64,000 nucleotides of DNA, taken from the NCBI GenBank assembly GCA_963820965.1, contig CAWGCC010000036.1, positions 1-64,000 on the forward strand. The letters run 5' to 3'. Shown one piece after another: positions 33,973-44,298 of this stretch. The notes beneath the pieces are model-generated. The model did not search any database and had not been told where the DNA came from. It saw only the letters and a program-made list of their open reading frames with translations. The first letter of the stretch is position 1. Each line of letters starts with the position of its first letter. The position numbers and the translations under genes are program-made. This DNA comes from DATEDA01 sp963820965 (GTDB lineage Bacteria; Pseudomonadota; Gammaproteobacteria; Burkholderiales; SG8-39).

Positions 33973-35022
33973 TGGACTACCCTCGCGCCAGCCGCGCTCG
34001 GGGATTCGCCCTTGGGACGGCCCGGCGGGCTCATAGGCCGAACGACTCCAGCGAGCCGCGCGAGATCCCGCCTCCCGCCGCGAAAGCTCCGCCCCGAACC
34101 GAGATTGCAGACGGTCACCTCGGCCGGCGCGAAGAGCATCGGGTCGATCTTGTAGAAGTCGAACTGGTAGTCCTTGAAGACCTGCGCGAACGGCTTCCCG
34201 TAGTCGCGCGAAGCCGAGGCGGGCAGCTCGCGCGCGAGCCGCTCGGCGTCCGCATCGGGGCCGTCGACATAGAGCGTCACGCGGCCGCCGAAGAGGATCG
34301 CGTCGTTGGTGCGCCCCATCGCCATCAGGAAATCCGGCGCGGGCGGCGGCAAGGGCGCCGTACCGACGCCGTCGACGATGCGATCGAGCGCGAAGCCGAG
34401 CGCGTGCGCCTTGTGCAGCGCGACTTCGAGCGCGCGGGCGACGATCTGCACCGTGCCGGCGAGGCTCGTCGTCGGCGTCAGCACGATGGTGATGCGGTCA
34501 GGCGGGAGCGCGCAATCGCGCGCGATCTTGTCGATGACCGGTTCCGGCGGGACGCGGTCGACTTCGAGCACGAACACCGCACGATCGAAGCGGTCGGCGT
34601 ACCGCAGCTCGTCGAACAGCGGCTCGCGCCGCGCAATCGCCCGGCCGGGTCCGGAGGCGAGCGCCCGGAATGCGCCCTTGCCCTCGCCATGCGCGAGGCT
34701 CCAGCCCGCGTACTGGCTCGCGAGGCAGGCGATGACCGGATCGGCGCTGTGCACGTGCACCTGCGTGAGTCCGCCGGTTTCGCCATCGCCCGGCGCCAAT
34801 GCGACCGACCCCAGTCCGCCCATGCAGATCTCGGCGATCCGCCGTCCCGGCTTCCAGGCCGCCGCGCGCCGCGATGCCCGCGTCCACGAGCGTCGCGCCG
34901 CGCTCGCTCGCCGAGATGCCGAGCCGGAGCGCATCCGCCGCGGCGACGAGCTCCGCGACGCGCGGCGCCGCGAGCGCGTTCACGCTCACCTTCGGAACCG
35001 ACTCGCGCAGCGCCGCGGTCAT
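33969..35022 (-). CDS. mch: Methenyl-H4MPT cyclohydrolase (one frameshift)
   Basis: About 351 residues. The start gives VPKVSVNALAAPRVAELV, typical of Mch, with the motif ERGATLVDAGIAARGGLEAG. An extra base near 34850 breaks the frame before RRIAEICMGGLGSVAL. The rest is intact, including VHVHSADPVIACLASQYAGW and FYKIDPMLFAPAEVTVCNLGSG. Mch hydrolyses methenyl-H4MPT to formyl-H4MPT, between MtdB and Fhc. It lies in a run of ATGA overlaps with ligase genes on both sides. Confidence 0.93.
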
Positions 35023-36178
35023 GGCCCTCGCCTCATGCGACCGCACGCCGCTCGGCGCGCGCTCCAGCGCGCGACGAGCTCGCGCGCCGAGCGGCCGCGC
35101 GCATCGATTTCGCGCTCCGCCTCGCCAGCTGCTCGCAGCTTCGGCGAAGACCGACAGGACCGGGGCACCGGCCGCGATGGTGCTCCCCGCGCACGGCAGA
35201 TCGCGACACCAGCTCGGGAAGGAGGCATTAGCGGGGACCGTGACGGGGTCGCGAGCATAGACGACGCCGACCGCGCGATGCGTCCCCGCTCCCCGGCCGA
35301 GCAGCTCGCCGAACTCGGGCACCGGACGCTCGAAGCTCGCGAGGTGCCAGTGGACCAGGCCCTCCGGAAAGTCGTCGTCGTACAGCTCGAAGGTCGCCGT
35401 CGGCCGCGGATTGACCTCGAGCGCCGTCATCCGGTCGCCGTCGAGCAGAAAGTCGAGCCCGGCGAGCCCGCGCAGACCGGTGACGCGCACGAGTCGATCG
35501 AGGCACGATTGCGCTTGCGCACGCAAGTCGGGAGGAAGATCGATGCCCGCGATCGCGCCCGCGTAGCAATAGCGCGCATCGCCGAGCACCTCGACCCGGA
35601 GCCGGTTGAACCCCAGGCAGTAGGCGCGATCGCCGTCGGCGAGGAAAGTCACCGACAGCGGCTGACCGGGGATCTCGCGCTGGAAGTACAGCCGCGCCGC
35701 TGTCGCTGCGTGCCCGGCACGGCGGACGTGCGTGCCCCCGGCGGCGCCGGCCTCCTTCTGCAGCCATCCGTGCCGGTCGGCCGGCGGCTCGCGCTGCGTC
35801 GCGGGCACGCGCCATCCGCAGGCACGCAGGAGCGCGATGCCGAGTCTCGGGGTCCTTCAGCGCGGCGACGACCGCAGGGTCGTTGGCGTACACCCGGCCG
35901 TAGCGCGCGAGTCGGGAAGCGAGCTCCGGCGTGCCCTCGAATCCGCTTCCCACGACGATTGCAAGGTCCGATCCGCGCGGCTCCGCGGCGAGCGCCGCCA
36001 TCAGCCGGCCGGGATCGATCGCGACGCCCTCATCGCTGCCGACGCACACGACTTCGGCGATCGCCCGCGTGTCGCGGTCGCCGAACGCGTCGAGCACGAC
36101 GACGCGGCGGCCGGTCTTCGCCGCGGACTGCGCGAGCGCACGGCCGGAGATCGCGACGATGACGAGCCTGGGTGTCAT
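35019..36178 (-). CDS. ATP-grasp domain protein of the H4MPT cluster (two frameshifts)
   Basis: About 386 residues. The N-terminal preATP-grasp part begins MTPRLVIVAISGRALAQSA and includes VVLDAFGDRDTRAIAEVV. After an extra base near 35845 comes GIALLRACGWRVPA, then YFQREIPGQPLSVTFLADG and GLAGLDFLLDGDRMTALEVNPRPTA with metal ligands. A second extra base near 35140 precedes the tail GEAEREIDARGRSARELV. It overlaps the mch start. This is a third ATP-grasp enzyme in the region; its ligation step in H4MPT synthesis is not known to me. Confidence 0.8.
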
Positions 36179-36189
36179 CGGTAGGCGTC

Positions 36190-37105
36190 TCAGCGGCCCG
36201 CCTGCGTGAGCTCGCGCGCTTTCGCGAAGGCGTGGCGGAAATCGAGGTAGAGGGGCTTGCTCCGAGGTGCACATGCTCTGGAACAGGCCGCGCTCGACCT
36301 GGTACTTGATGTTGCCGATCGCGAGCGCCCCGATGCCGACCGCCTTGCCGGACGCCGCCGCGGCGAGCGGCACGCCGTCGTCCATCGGGCCGATCCCGGC
36401 GATCCCCGGCGGCGGCACGGCGTTCACGTCGGCGGCGACCAGCAGCGCGCGCGCCTCGCGGAGCAGCGCTTCGGACACGACCTCGACGCCGGCCTTGGCT
36501 GCAGCGATGAGGACCTCGGCGCGAGCGATCGAGCTTCGGCGCCGAGCCGTCATCGATCTGCACCGGCCTGCACGCTCAAGCCGTAGCGCGTCCGGATCCG
36601 ATCGCACGCGGCCTGGGCGCGGGCGAGTGCCGAGTGGCTCGCGAGCTCGACGATCGCCCCCTCCTGCGCGGCGAGCGTCGCCGCGGCGGTGCCGACGGGA
36701 CCGGTGCCCCCGAGCACCAGCACGCGCCGGCCGGCGAGAGCGGTGTCGTGCTTCGCGCGCAGGCTGCTTCTCGACGACGGCGACGACGGCGGCGGCGGTG
36801 GTGAACGCGCCGCTCGGATCGGCGAGGACCGAGACCGCGAACGGCGGCACCATCGCCTCTCGCGCCGCGTCGAGCATGTCGAGCGCGAGGTCGAGGTCGC
36901 GGCCGCCGATGCAGATCCCGGTGCGCCGCACGCGCTTCGGACCGCGCGAGAAGATCGCATCCTGCGTGAGGCCCGCCACGTCGGCGAGCGTCACGCCGGT
37001 GTAGGGCACCACGGCGTCGTAGCCCGCGTCGTAAGCCATGTTCACGTCGAACGGGCTCGCCTGCGCCGCGGGAGTGAAGAGGTGGAGGATCAGCGGGTTT
37101 TCCAT
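36190..37105 (-). CDS. mtdB: NAD(P)-dependent methylene-H4MPT dehydrogenase (four frameshifts)
   Basis: About 305 residues. MENPLILHLFTPAAQASPFDVNMAYDAGYD and TGVTLADVAGLTQDAIFSRGPKR identify MtdB (long stretches quoted in part: see 37105-36960). The Rossmann motif is VLVLGGTGPVGTAAATLA. Extra bases near 36768, 36572, 36550 and 36262 shift the frame; the last pieces are VEVVSEALLREARALLVAAD, VNAVPPPGIAGIGPMDDG and LYLDFRHAFAKARELTQAGR. The enzyme oxidises methylene-H4MPT to methenyl-H4MPT in the cytoplasm. Its start overlaps the end of mptG by 16 bases. Confidence 0.92.
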
Positions 37106-38190
37106 GTCGCTCGCCTTGACGCTTCGCTCGCGGACCGCGGCGCTCGGCCGCCTAGCCGCTGCTGCATCCTCAGGCCCCCGCCCGCGGCGCGCTCGTCGAT
37201 CAACCGCTCGATGTCGTGGCCGTGGTTCCGCCCGCGCGCGACCACGAGCTCGAGCTCGCGCAGATGCGCGAAGCGGCTGCGGGCCTCGACGAGCAGCGCG
37301 TGCGCGCGCAGCTCGGAATCGACGATGCCGAAGCCGGTCGGGCCCCACGACGATTGCCCGACGCCGGCGACGCCGTTCGCCTCCAGCCAGGCGAGCACCT
37401 CTGCCACGGCCGGGCTCGCGAACCGCCCGCCCTGGGCGGCGGCGAAGTAGTCGCCGACCGTCCGCTGGATCTCGCCGATGGCGTCGCCGAAGCTCGCGAA
37501 CTCCTGCTCGGCGAGCGCCGGCATCACGCGCAGCAGCACGAGGTGCGCGAGGCGCGCCGCGCACTCCTCGGGAAACGCATTCAGCGTGCGGAACGCCGCG
37601 AGCTCGGCCGCGCCCGAGAGGCCGCGACCACCGTGGTCGAACACGAGGAGCACCCGCCACGCCGGCGGGAAAGCGAGACGCGCGATGACCGGCGGATGGC
37701 CGCCGCCGCTGCCGCGCCCGCCGTCGACGATGAACCCGCCCTGCTCGAAGGCGCCGATGCCGACCCCGGACCGCGCGCCGCGGTCCGCGAGCGCGGTGAG
37801 CGCCGGCAGCGCGATCGGAACGTCGAACAGCGCGCTGAATGCCGCGCCGACCGCGAGCGCGAGCTGCGTGCCGGATCCGAGGCCCACGTGCTCCGGAATC
37901 GCGCGCCGTACCTCGACGGTGCAGCCGGTAACGGGATCGTACTCATCGACGAGACGGCGGAGGTAGTCGAGCGCCCGGGCTGCGCTCGGGCCGTGCGCCG
38001 CGAGGCCGTCGGCACGGCGCAGCTCGACCACGGTCGAGAACTCGTCGAGCGCGAGACCGATGCTGCCGAAGCGGCGGCCGAGGCTGCCGCTCACGTCCAC
38101 GAAACCGAGATGCAGGCGAGCCGGCGCCCGGACTCGCACCGTCAGCCGGTTGACGTCCACGCCGTCCGATGAACGGGGTTGCTCGATCAC
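37090..38190 (-). CDS. mptG: Beta-ribofuranosylaminobenzene 5'-phosphate synthase
   Basis: A 366-residue GHMP-kinase-fold enzyme: VRVRAPARLHLGFVDVSGSLG at the N-terminus, then PEHVGLGSGTQLALAVGAAF for phosphate binding, GARSGVGIGAFEQGGFIVDGG, and GVGQSSWGPTGFGIV near the end. It condenses p-hydroxy- or p-aminobenzoate with PRPP, the first committed step of methanopterin synthesis. The GTG at 38188-38190 is the likely start. It leads the minus-strand run to fae and is divergent from fhcB. Confidence 0.9.
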   Translation of the reverse strand: MIEQPRSSDGVDVNRLTVRVRAPARLHLGFVDVSGSLGRRFGSIGLALDEFSTVVELRRADGLAAHGPSAARALDYLRRLVDEYDPVTGCTVEVRRAIPEHVGLGSGTQLALAVGAAFSALFDVPIALPALTALADRGARSGVGIGAFEQGGFIVDGGRGSGGGHPPVIARLAFPPAWRVLLVFDHGGRGLSGAAELAAFRTLNAFPEECAARLAHLVLLRVMPALAEQEFASFGDAIGEIQRTVGDYFAAAQGGRFASPAVAEVLAWLEANGVAGVGQSSWGPTGFGIVDSELRAHALLVEARSRFAHLRELELVVARGRNHGHDIERLIDERAAGGGLRMQQRLGGRAPRSASEASRRATWKTR

Positions 38191-38492
38191 CAGGGAATCT
38201 CGTTGGTCGCCGCGGTCGGGATCGGCCTCGGGAACGTGCGTCCGCGACGTCGACGCACCGACGCATGCTCCGGTCGCGGCGACTGCGGCCACCGCATCCG
38301 CGTCTAGTGTGCCACGACTGCACCGGGCTGCAAGTCCGTTCCGGACCCTACACGCGATGCTACGACCCTAGGACATGCTGTCACGATAGTAGAACAGTCG
38401 TGTTGGCGTCGCTGCGAGGATCGCGAGCCCGCCAGCGTCGCGGCGGAGTCGAGTAAGCTAGAGGCTCCCCCGTCGAATCCCGTTCCCGGCCC
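38191..38492. other. Intergenic region between mptG and fhcB (divergent promoters expected)
   Basis: This 302-base region must drive mptG-to-fae on one strand and fhcBADC on the other. No consensus -35/-10 pair stands out. CACGACTG (38319-38326) and CAGTCGTG (38396-38403) form an imperfectly flanked inverted repeat 70 bases apart, which could be two half-sites. I see no RNA gene. Confidence 0.4.
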
Positions 38493-39765
38493 TTGTCCGT
38501 TACGCGCCGAGCGACCTGCCCGTTCTGCGGCTTGCTGTGCGACGACCTCGCGGTCGACGTCCGACGGCACGACGCTCACGCCGCGCGACGGCGCATGCGA
38601 GCAGAGCCGTGCGGCGTTCGCAACGCTCGGCCGAGCCGCGGCGGCGGCGGCCTCGCCGCGGGTGCAAGGTGAGAGCGCGAGCGCTGGAGACGGCGCTCGA
38701 CACGGCAGCGCGATTGCTCGCCCGCGCACGGCGGCCGTTCATCGGCGGACTCGGCACCGACGTCGCCGGGATGCGCGCGACGCTCGCGCTCGCACGCCGC
38801 TTGCGGTGCGGTCGTCGACCACGCCGGCGCCGCAGCGAAGTACCGCAACCTCCACGTTCTCCAGGAGGCGGGCTGGATCACGACGACGTTCGCGGAAGTG
38901 AAGAACCGCGCCGATCTCCTCGTGCTCATCGGCGACGGCTGGCGCCACCGGTTCCCGCGTTTCGTCGAGCGCCTCGTCGCACCGAGCGAAAGCCTGTTCG
39001 CGCATCGGCTCGCGCGGCGCATCATTCTGCTCGATGCGGCCGCCGCGCGGCGCAGCCGATGCGTTGCCGGGCGATGCGGAGCAGCTGGCGCTCGCAGCGC
39101 CGCTCGCCGCCCTGCCCGCGGTCCTCGCGATGCTGAACGCCCTGCTCGACGAGCGGCCCGCCGAACCCTCCCGGCTGTCGTGCGTCGCACCGGAGAAGCT
39201 CGCGCAGGCGATCGAATGGCTGCGCGCCGCGCGCTACGGCGTCGTGGCCTGGGCTGCCGCCGATCTGGAGCTGGCGCACGCCGAGCTCGCGCTGCAGGCG
39301 CTGTCCCGGCTGGTCGTCGCGCTCAACCGATCGGCGCGCTTCGCCGCACTCCCGCTCGCGGGGAGCGACGGCGATATCACGGCGAACGCGGTACAGACGT
39401 GGCAGAGCGGCGTGCCGTACCCCGCGAGCTACGCGAACGGGACGATCGATTTCGACCCGCATCGCTACGGCATGCCGAACCTGCTCGGCCGCGGCGAAGC
39501 CGATTGCCTGCTGTGGATTTCCAGCCTTGCCCGCGACCGGCTTCCGCCCGCGACCGAGGCGCCGACGGTCGTGCTCGGGCGCGCCGACATGGCGCTCGCG
39601 GACGAGCCGGCGGTCTTCGTGCCGGTCGCGACGCCGGGCATCGACGCGCCCGGACACCTGCTCCGCAGCGACAAGGTCGTGAGTCTGCGCTTGCCGCAGC
39701 TCCGGGAGAGCGCTCTGCCGTCCGTCGCGCGCGCGATCGAGGCGCTGCTGGCGCGACTCGCCTGA
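38493..39765 (+). CDS. fhcB: Formyltransferase/hydrolase complex subunit B (four frameshifts)
   Basis: About 424 residues related to the molybdenum/tungsten subunit of formylmethanofuran dehydrogenase. The TTG at 38493 starts ATCPFCGLLCDDLAVDV, with the conserved cysteines. Extra bases near 38570, 38690, 38807 and 39048 break the frame; between them read ARRPFIGGLGTDVAGMRATL, VVDHAGAAAKYRNLHVLQEA, and finally TWQSGVPYPASYANGTIDFD with HRYGMPNLLGRGEADCLLW. In bacteria FhcB is part of the Fhc complex and no longer oxidises formate. It starts the fhcBADC operon. Confidence 0.88.
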
Positions 39766-39768
39766 GCC

Positions 39769-41435
39769 ATGCTCGTCAAGCTGACCGGCGCCAGAGTCAT
39801 CGATCCCGCGCACGACGTGAACGACGTCGTGCGCGATCTCTACGCGCGCGACGGGCGGATCGTCGCTGCGCCGGCGCGCAGGCGAACGCATCGACCGCGA
39901 GTACGACGCCGCGGGGATGATCGCGATGGCGGGTGCGATCGACCTGCACACCCACATCGGCGGCGGCAAGGTGAACCTCGCCCGGGCGCTCGTGCCCGAG
40001 CTCAACCGGCGCGACGATCCTCCCGGCGACCGCGGTGGCGAGCGCGTGCACCGGCGGCGCTGCACCGTCGACGCTCGCGGCGGGATACCGCTACGCGGCG
40101 ATGGGCTACACCGCCTGCTTCGAACCGGCCATGCTGCCGTCCAACGCGCGCCAGGCCCACATGGAGATGGGCGATACGCCGATCGTCGACAAGGGCGCTT
40201 ACGCGCTGCTCGGCAACGACGACTTCCTGCTGCGGTGCCTCGCGGGCGGAGCGGATCAGCGCGAGATCAACGACTACGTCGCATGGACCCTGCACGCCGC
40301 GCAGGCGCTCGGCATCAAGGTCGTGAACGCCGGCGGCATCAGCGCCTTCAAGTTCAACGCGCGCACGCTCGACGTCGACGAGCCGCATCCGCACTATCGC
40401 GTTTCCCCGCGCCGGGTGATCGCGAGCCTCGCGCGCGCGGTGCACGAGCTCGGCGTGCCGCACCCGCTGCACGTCCATGCGAGCAATCTCGGCGTGCCCG
40501 GCAATGCCGACAGCACGCTCGCGACGATCGCCGCAGCGGAAGGCTTCCCGATCCATCTCACGCATCTGCAGTTCCACAGCTACGGGACGGAAGGCGAGCG
40601 GAAGTTCTCGTCGGCGGCGCTGCGCATCGCCGAAGCGGTGAACGCCGCGCCGAACGTCTCGCTCGACGTCGGCCAGGTGATCTTCGGCCAGACCGTGACC
40701 GCCTCCGGCGACAGCCCGCTGCAGTATCGCAACGCGCGCCACGCCAGCCCGCGCAAATCGGTGATCATGGACATCGAGTGCGACGCGGGCTGCGGTGTCG
40801 TACCGTTCAGGTACCGCGATCGGGACTTCGTCAACGCGCTGCAGTGGGCGATCGGCCTCGAGCTGTTCCTGCTCGTGCGCGACCCGTGGCGCGTCTTCCT
40901 CACGACGGACCATCCGAACGGCGGCCCGTTCACGAGCTATCCGCACCTGATCAAGCTGCTCATGCGCCGCGAGTTCCGCAACGAGAAGCTCGCGGCCATC
41001 CATCCCGAGGCGGCAGCGATGTCGGTGCTCAAGGATATCGAGCGCGAGTATTCGCTCTACGAGATCGCGATCATGACGCGCGCCGCGCCGGCGCGCATTC
41101 TCGGCCTCGCGGACCGCGGCCATCTCGGCGCCGGCGCCGCGGCCGACATCGTCGTCTACGAGCCGCACGACGACCCCGAGGTCATGTTCGCGAAGCCGCG
41201 CTACGTGTTCAAGGACGGCGAGCTCGTCGCCGAGCGCGGCGCGGTCACGCAGGTGACCCGCGGCAGCGTCCATACCGTGAAGCCGGAGTTCGACCGCGGC
41301 ATCGAGCGGAAGCTCGCCGGCTACTTCGCGCGCTATCAGACCATGTCGCTGGAGAGCTTCGGGATCGGCGCCGACGAGCTCGCCGAGTTGAGCCTCGCGC
41401 GGGAGGTGATCACCCACGCGTGTCGCGCCGGATGA
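39769..41435 (+). CDS. fhcA: Formyltransferase/hydrolase complex subunit A (two frameshifts)
   Basis: About 555 residues of an amidohydrolase-fold subunit that releases formate from formyl-methylofuran. The metal-binding motif AGAIDLHTHIGGGKVNLARA, LPLHVHASNLGVPGN-like sequence (here VPHPLHVHASNLGVPGNAD), and FLTTDHPNGGPFTSYPHL are present. Extra bases near 39885 and 40006 interrupt the N-terminal 80 residues; the rest is intact. It begins three bases after fhcB and ends in an ATGA overlap with fhcD. Confidence 0.93.
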
Positions 41436-42341
41436 TGCACATCGAGGGCGTCGCGATCGAGGACACGTTCGCCGAAGCGTTCGGCATGCGCGCGACGCGG
41501 CTCGTCATCACCGCCGCGAGCAGGACCTGGGCGCGGCACGCGGCGGTCGCCGCGACCGGGTTCGCCACGTCGGTGATCGCCTGCGGCTGCGAAGCCGCCA
41601 TCGAGCGCGACCTCGCGCCGCGCGAGACGCCCGACGGTCGCCCCGGGGTTGCGATCCTGCTCTTCGCGATGTCGACGAAGGAGCTGCAGAAGCAGGTCGA
41701 GCGGCGCACCGGTCAATGCGTGCTGACCTGCGCGACCACGGCGGCCTACGGCGGAATCGCCGCCGAGGCGGTGCACGAGTGGCTCGGGCTCGGCCGGAGC
41801 CTGCGCTATTTCGGCGACGGCTTCCAGATCTCGAAGCTGATCGACGGCCGGCGATACTGGCGCATCCCGGTGATGGACGGCGAGTTCGTGTGCGAGGACC
41901 GGATCGGTCTCGTGAAGGGGATCGGCGGCGGCAATTTCCTCATCCTGGCCCGCGACGCCGCGGCGGCGCTCGCCGCCGCCGAGCGCGCGGTGGCCGCAAT
42001 GCGCCGCGTGCAGAAATGTCATCCTGCCGTTTCCCGGCGGCGTCGTGCGATCCGGATCGAAGCTCGGCTCGAAGTACCCGACGCTGCCCGCCTCGACCAA
42101 CGATGCGTACTGTCCGACGCTCCGCGGGCTCGTCCGCACGCGCTTGCGGGCCGGTGCGGGCGCGGTGCTAGAGATCGTCATCGACGGTTTCGACGCCGCG
42201 AGCATCCGACTCGCGATGCGCGCCGGGATCCGGGCCGCCTGCGAGCGCGGCGCCGAGCGCGGCGTCGCAGCGATCTCCGCGGGGAACTACGGCGGCAAGC
42301 TCGGGCCGCACCACTTCCACCTGCGCGAGATCCTCGCGTGA
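41432..42341 (+). CDS. fhcD: Formylmethanofuran:H4MPT formyltransferase, complex subunit D (one frameshift)
   Basis: About 303 residues of the Ftr family. IEGVAIEDTFAEAFGMRATRL at the N-terminus, GFATSVIACGCEAAIERDL, and FGDGFQISKLIDGRRYWRIP are clear. An extra A near 42018 separates RVQ from NVILPFPGGVVRSGSKLGSK. The end AISAGNYGGKLGPHHFHLRE is characteristic. It moves the formyl group from H4MPT to methylofuran in the Fhc complex. Either of two adjacent ATG codons may start it. The stop overlaps the GTG of fhcC. Confidence 0.92.
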
Positions 42342-43162
42342 AGCCGTTGACGTTGCGGCTCAAGGTGCGTCCGCCGTGCCGCCTCGACGCGGCGCCGCTC
42401 TCCCCGCGCGGGCTGGCCGGGAAGACGCGCGCGGAGATCGAGCGTATCGCGCTCGTCGGCTGGAACGAGACCTTCGCGGTCGGCGAGCTGTTCGCCGTCA
42501 GCGGTGAGGACGCCGACCGGGTCGTTCTGCAAGGCCTGGAGGGATCGTTCCTGCGCGTCGGTGCCGGCCTCGAAGGCGGCGAGCTCACGGTCGTCGGGCA
42601 GTCGGGCGATTACGCCGGCGAGTCGATGACTGGAGGCGCGATCATCGTGAACGGGAATGCCGGCGACTACCTCGGCGTCGGCATGAAAGGCGGCAGCATC
42701 ACCTGCACGGGGAATGCCGGCGCCTTCACGGGTTCGGGCCGCGCCGGCGAGCTGCGCGGCATGATGGGCGGCGCCATCGTGATCCGCGGCAGCGCGGGCG
42801 ACCGCACCGGCGACCGCATGCGGCGCGGCGTGCTGCTGGTAGAAGGTAACGTGGGCGATTACTGCGCCGCCCGGATGCTGGCTGGAACGCTCGTCGCGCT
42901 CGGAGCGGTCGGGTCAAACCCCGCCTATCTCATGCGCCGGGGCACGGTGGTATTCGCCGATCGCGCGGTCGATCTCCTGCCTACGTTCAATCACAGCGGG
43001 GACAGCGAGCTGCTCGCCATACGCCTGCTGCTGCAGTCGCTCGCCCGCTACGGGCCCGCGTTGAGGCCGCTCGCCCGTCGGGCCGACCGGTTGTCGCGCT
43101 GGGTCGGCGACCTTGGCGCCGGCGGCAAAGGCGAGGTTCTCGTCGCCCGGAACGAGCGGTGA
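42338..43162 (+). CDS. fhcC: Formyltransferase/hydrolase complex subunit C
   Basis: A 274-residue protein with the right-handed beta-helix of FwdC/GltB-C type. Glycine repeats run from about residue 70 to 200: GDYAGESMTGGAIIVNGNAG, GVGMKGGSITCTGNAGAFTG, MMGGAIVIRGSAGDRTG and ARMLAGTLVALGAVG. It starts at GTG 42338 in a GTGA overlap with fhcD and is intact, unlike the other three subunits. It is the last gene of fhcBADC and convergent with folB. Confidence 0.92.
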   Translation: MKPLTLRLKVRPPCRLDAAPLSPRGLAGKTRAEIERIALVGWNETFAVGELFAVSGEDADRVVLQGLEGSFLRVGAGLEGGELTVVGQSGDYAGESMTGGAIIVNGNAGDYLGVGMKGGSITCTGNAGAFTGSGRAGELRGMMGGAIVIRGSAGDRTGDRMRRGVLLVEGNVGDYCAARMLAGTLVALGAVGSNPAYLMRRGTVVFADRAVDLLPTFNHSGDSELLAIRLLLQSLARYGPALRPLARRADRLSRWVGDLGAGGKGEVLVARNER

Positions 43163-43220
43163 TTCGCCTCGATTCCCGGAGCACGAGCGGGCGTGCCCCC
43201 TCGCATGGTGATGACACGCG

Positions 43221-43631
43221 CTAGCGCCGCCGCCGCGTCTCGTAGCCGACCTCGCAGTCGCCGTGCGCCTCCAGCTTGACGATCTGCAGGTGGACGCCGT
43301 CGACCTGCGGGTGCCCGAAGCACATCTCGACGATGCGCCCGCCCAGCGTCTCGATCAGCCGGATGTGGCCCTGCGCGACGATGTCGAGGATGCCCTGCCG
43401 CAACCGGTCGTAGTCGAGCACGTCCTCGAGCCGATCGTTCCAGTCGAACGGCGGACGGAGGTAGACGCACAGGTTCAGCCGCAGCCGCTGCGTGCGTCCC
43501 TCCTCCGCGCAATGGGCGCCGATGCGCGCGGGAACCACGAAATCCTTGAGGAAGACCGCGCGGACATCACGCACCTCCTCGTCCCGCCACACCAGCGGAT
43601 GGATCAGCATGACCGGTTCGCGCATGTCCAT
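43221..43631 (-). CDS. folB: Dihydroneopterin aldolase family protein
   Basis: A 136-residue FolB-fold protein: RAVFLKDFVVPARIGAHCAEEG, RLRLNLCVYLRPP and DVLDYDRLRQGILDIVAQGHIRLIETLGGRI with the catalytic Glu and Lys region (VDGVHLQIVKLEAHGDCE). It would make 6-hydroxymethyl-dihydropterin, a precursor of folate and possibly of H4MPT. Its N-terminal 25 residues exceed the family norm. It follows the DUF2380 gene on the minus strand, 15 bases apart. Confidence 0.85.
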   Translation of the reverse strand: MDMREPVMLIHPLVWRDEEVRDVRAVFLKDFVVPARIGAHCAEEGRTQRLRLNLCVYLRPPFDWNDRLEDVLDYDRLRQGILDIVAQGHIRLIETLGGRIVEMCFGHPQVDGVHLQIVKLEAHGDCEVGYETRRRR

Positions 43632-43646
43632 CGCGAGGCCCTCTCG

Positions 43647-44178
43647 TCAGCGCAGATGCTGATTGCGTTCCTGGATGTTGTCGACCAGCCGGCGCACGCC
43701 GCGCAGCCACGCCTCGTCGGTGTTGCCGCGGATGTCGACCGACTTCGCGTAGACCCTCTCGCCCGTCGGCACGCTGTGCACCTCGATGTTGATGTTGAGG
43801 ATCAGGTTGCTCACCTTCTGCACCCAGCAGAGCGCGACACGCTCGGCCCCGAGCGCCTTGCCGATATCGATCTCGCAGCCGTTGCACGCCCGCAGCTCGT
43901 AGGACGCCTTGAGCTTCTCGATGAGCTGCGCCGCGGGAGCAGGATCGACCACCCGATACATGCCGCGGCTCGCGAACTCCTTCGCCAGCTCGGACGTGAT
44001 CAGCACGAGCCGCCGATCGGTTTCCCGACGCGCCTGCACGCTCTCGTACTGGCGCATCTCGTCGATCAGCTCGAAGTCCATCAGGGCGAGCGACCTCGGC
44101 TCTGCAGCCGCTCGCCGGCGCGCACGCGAGCAGCGCCAATCCGAGCCCTGCCAGCAATCGTCCGAGCTTGCGTGCCAC
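43647..44178 (-). CDS. Exported DUF2380/DUF3280 protein (one frameshift)
   Basis: About 176 residues. The leader GRLLAGLGLALLACAPASG ends at a cysteine and could be a lipoprotein or Sec signal. An extra base near 44090 separates it from SLALMDFELIDEMRQYESVQ. The mature domain (LITSELAKEFASRGMYRVVD ... CNGCEIDIGKALGAERVALCWVQKVSNLILNINIEV) is DUF2380-like, with cysteines in CNGCEID. Proteins of this family are common beside quinoprotein and methanol-oxidation genes; function is unknown. Confidence 0.78.
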
Positions 44179-44298
44179 TCGCGCTCTCGCCTCTGCGGGC
44201 GACGGATGCTGCCACAGATCCGACCCGGACGCCGAACGGCGCGGGACCGGCTTGCACCGCCTGGAGCGTTGTCCTACGATCAGCGAGAGGTCAAGCTG

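Noticed and set aside
35228..37660. 810-codon minus-strand frame
   Set aside because: It is a mosaic of an out-of-frame mptG end, mtdB pieces and the ATP-grasp N-terminus, open only because of frameshifts.
38319..38403. CACGACTG/CAGTCGTG half-sites as a defined operator before fhcB
   Set aside because: The halves are 70 bases apart and only eight bases long; chance is not excluded, so it is noted but not called.
39917..43162. Single 1081-codon plus-strand frame suggesting an FhcA-D-C fusion
   Set aside because: It strings together parts of fhcA (out of frame), fhcD and fhcC. FhcA in its own frame ends at 41435, and the gene joins are ATGA and GTGA overlaps.
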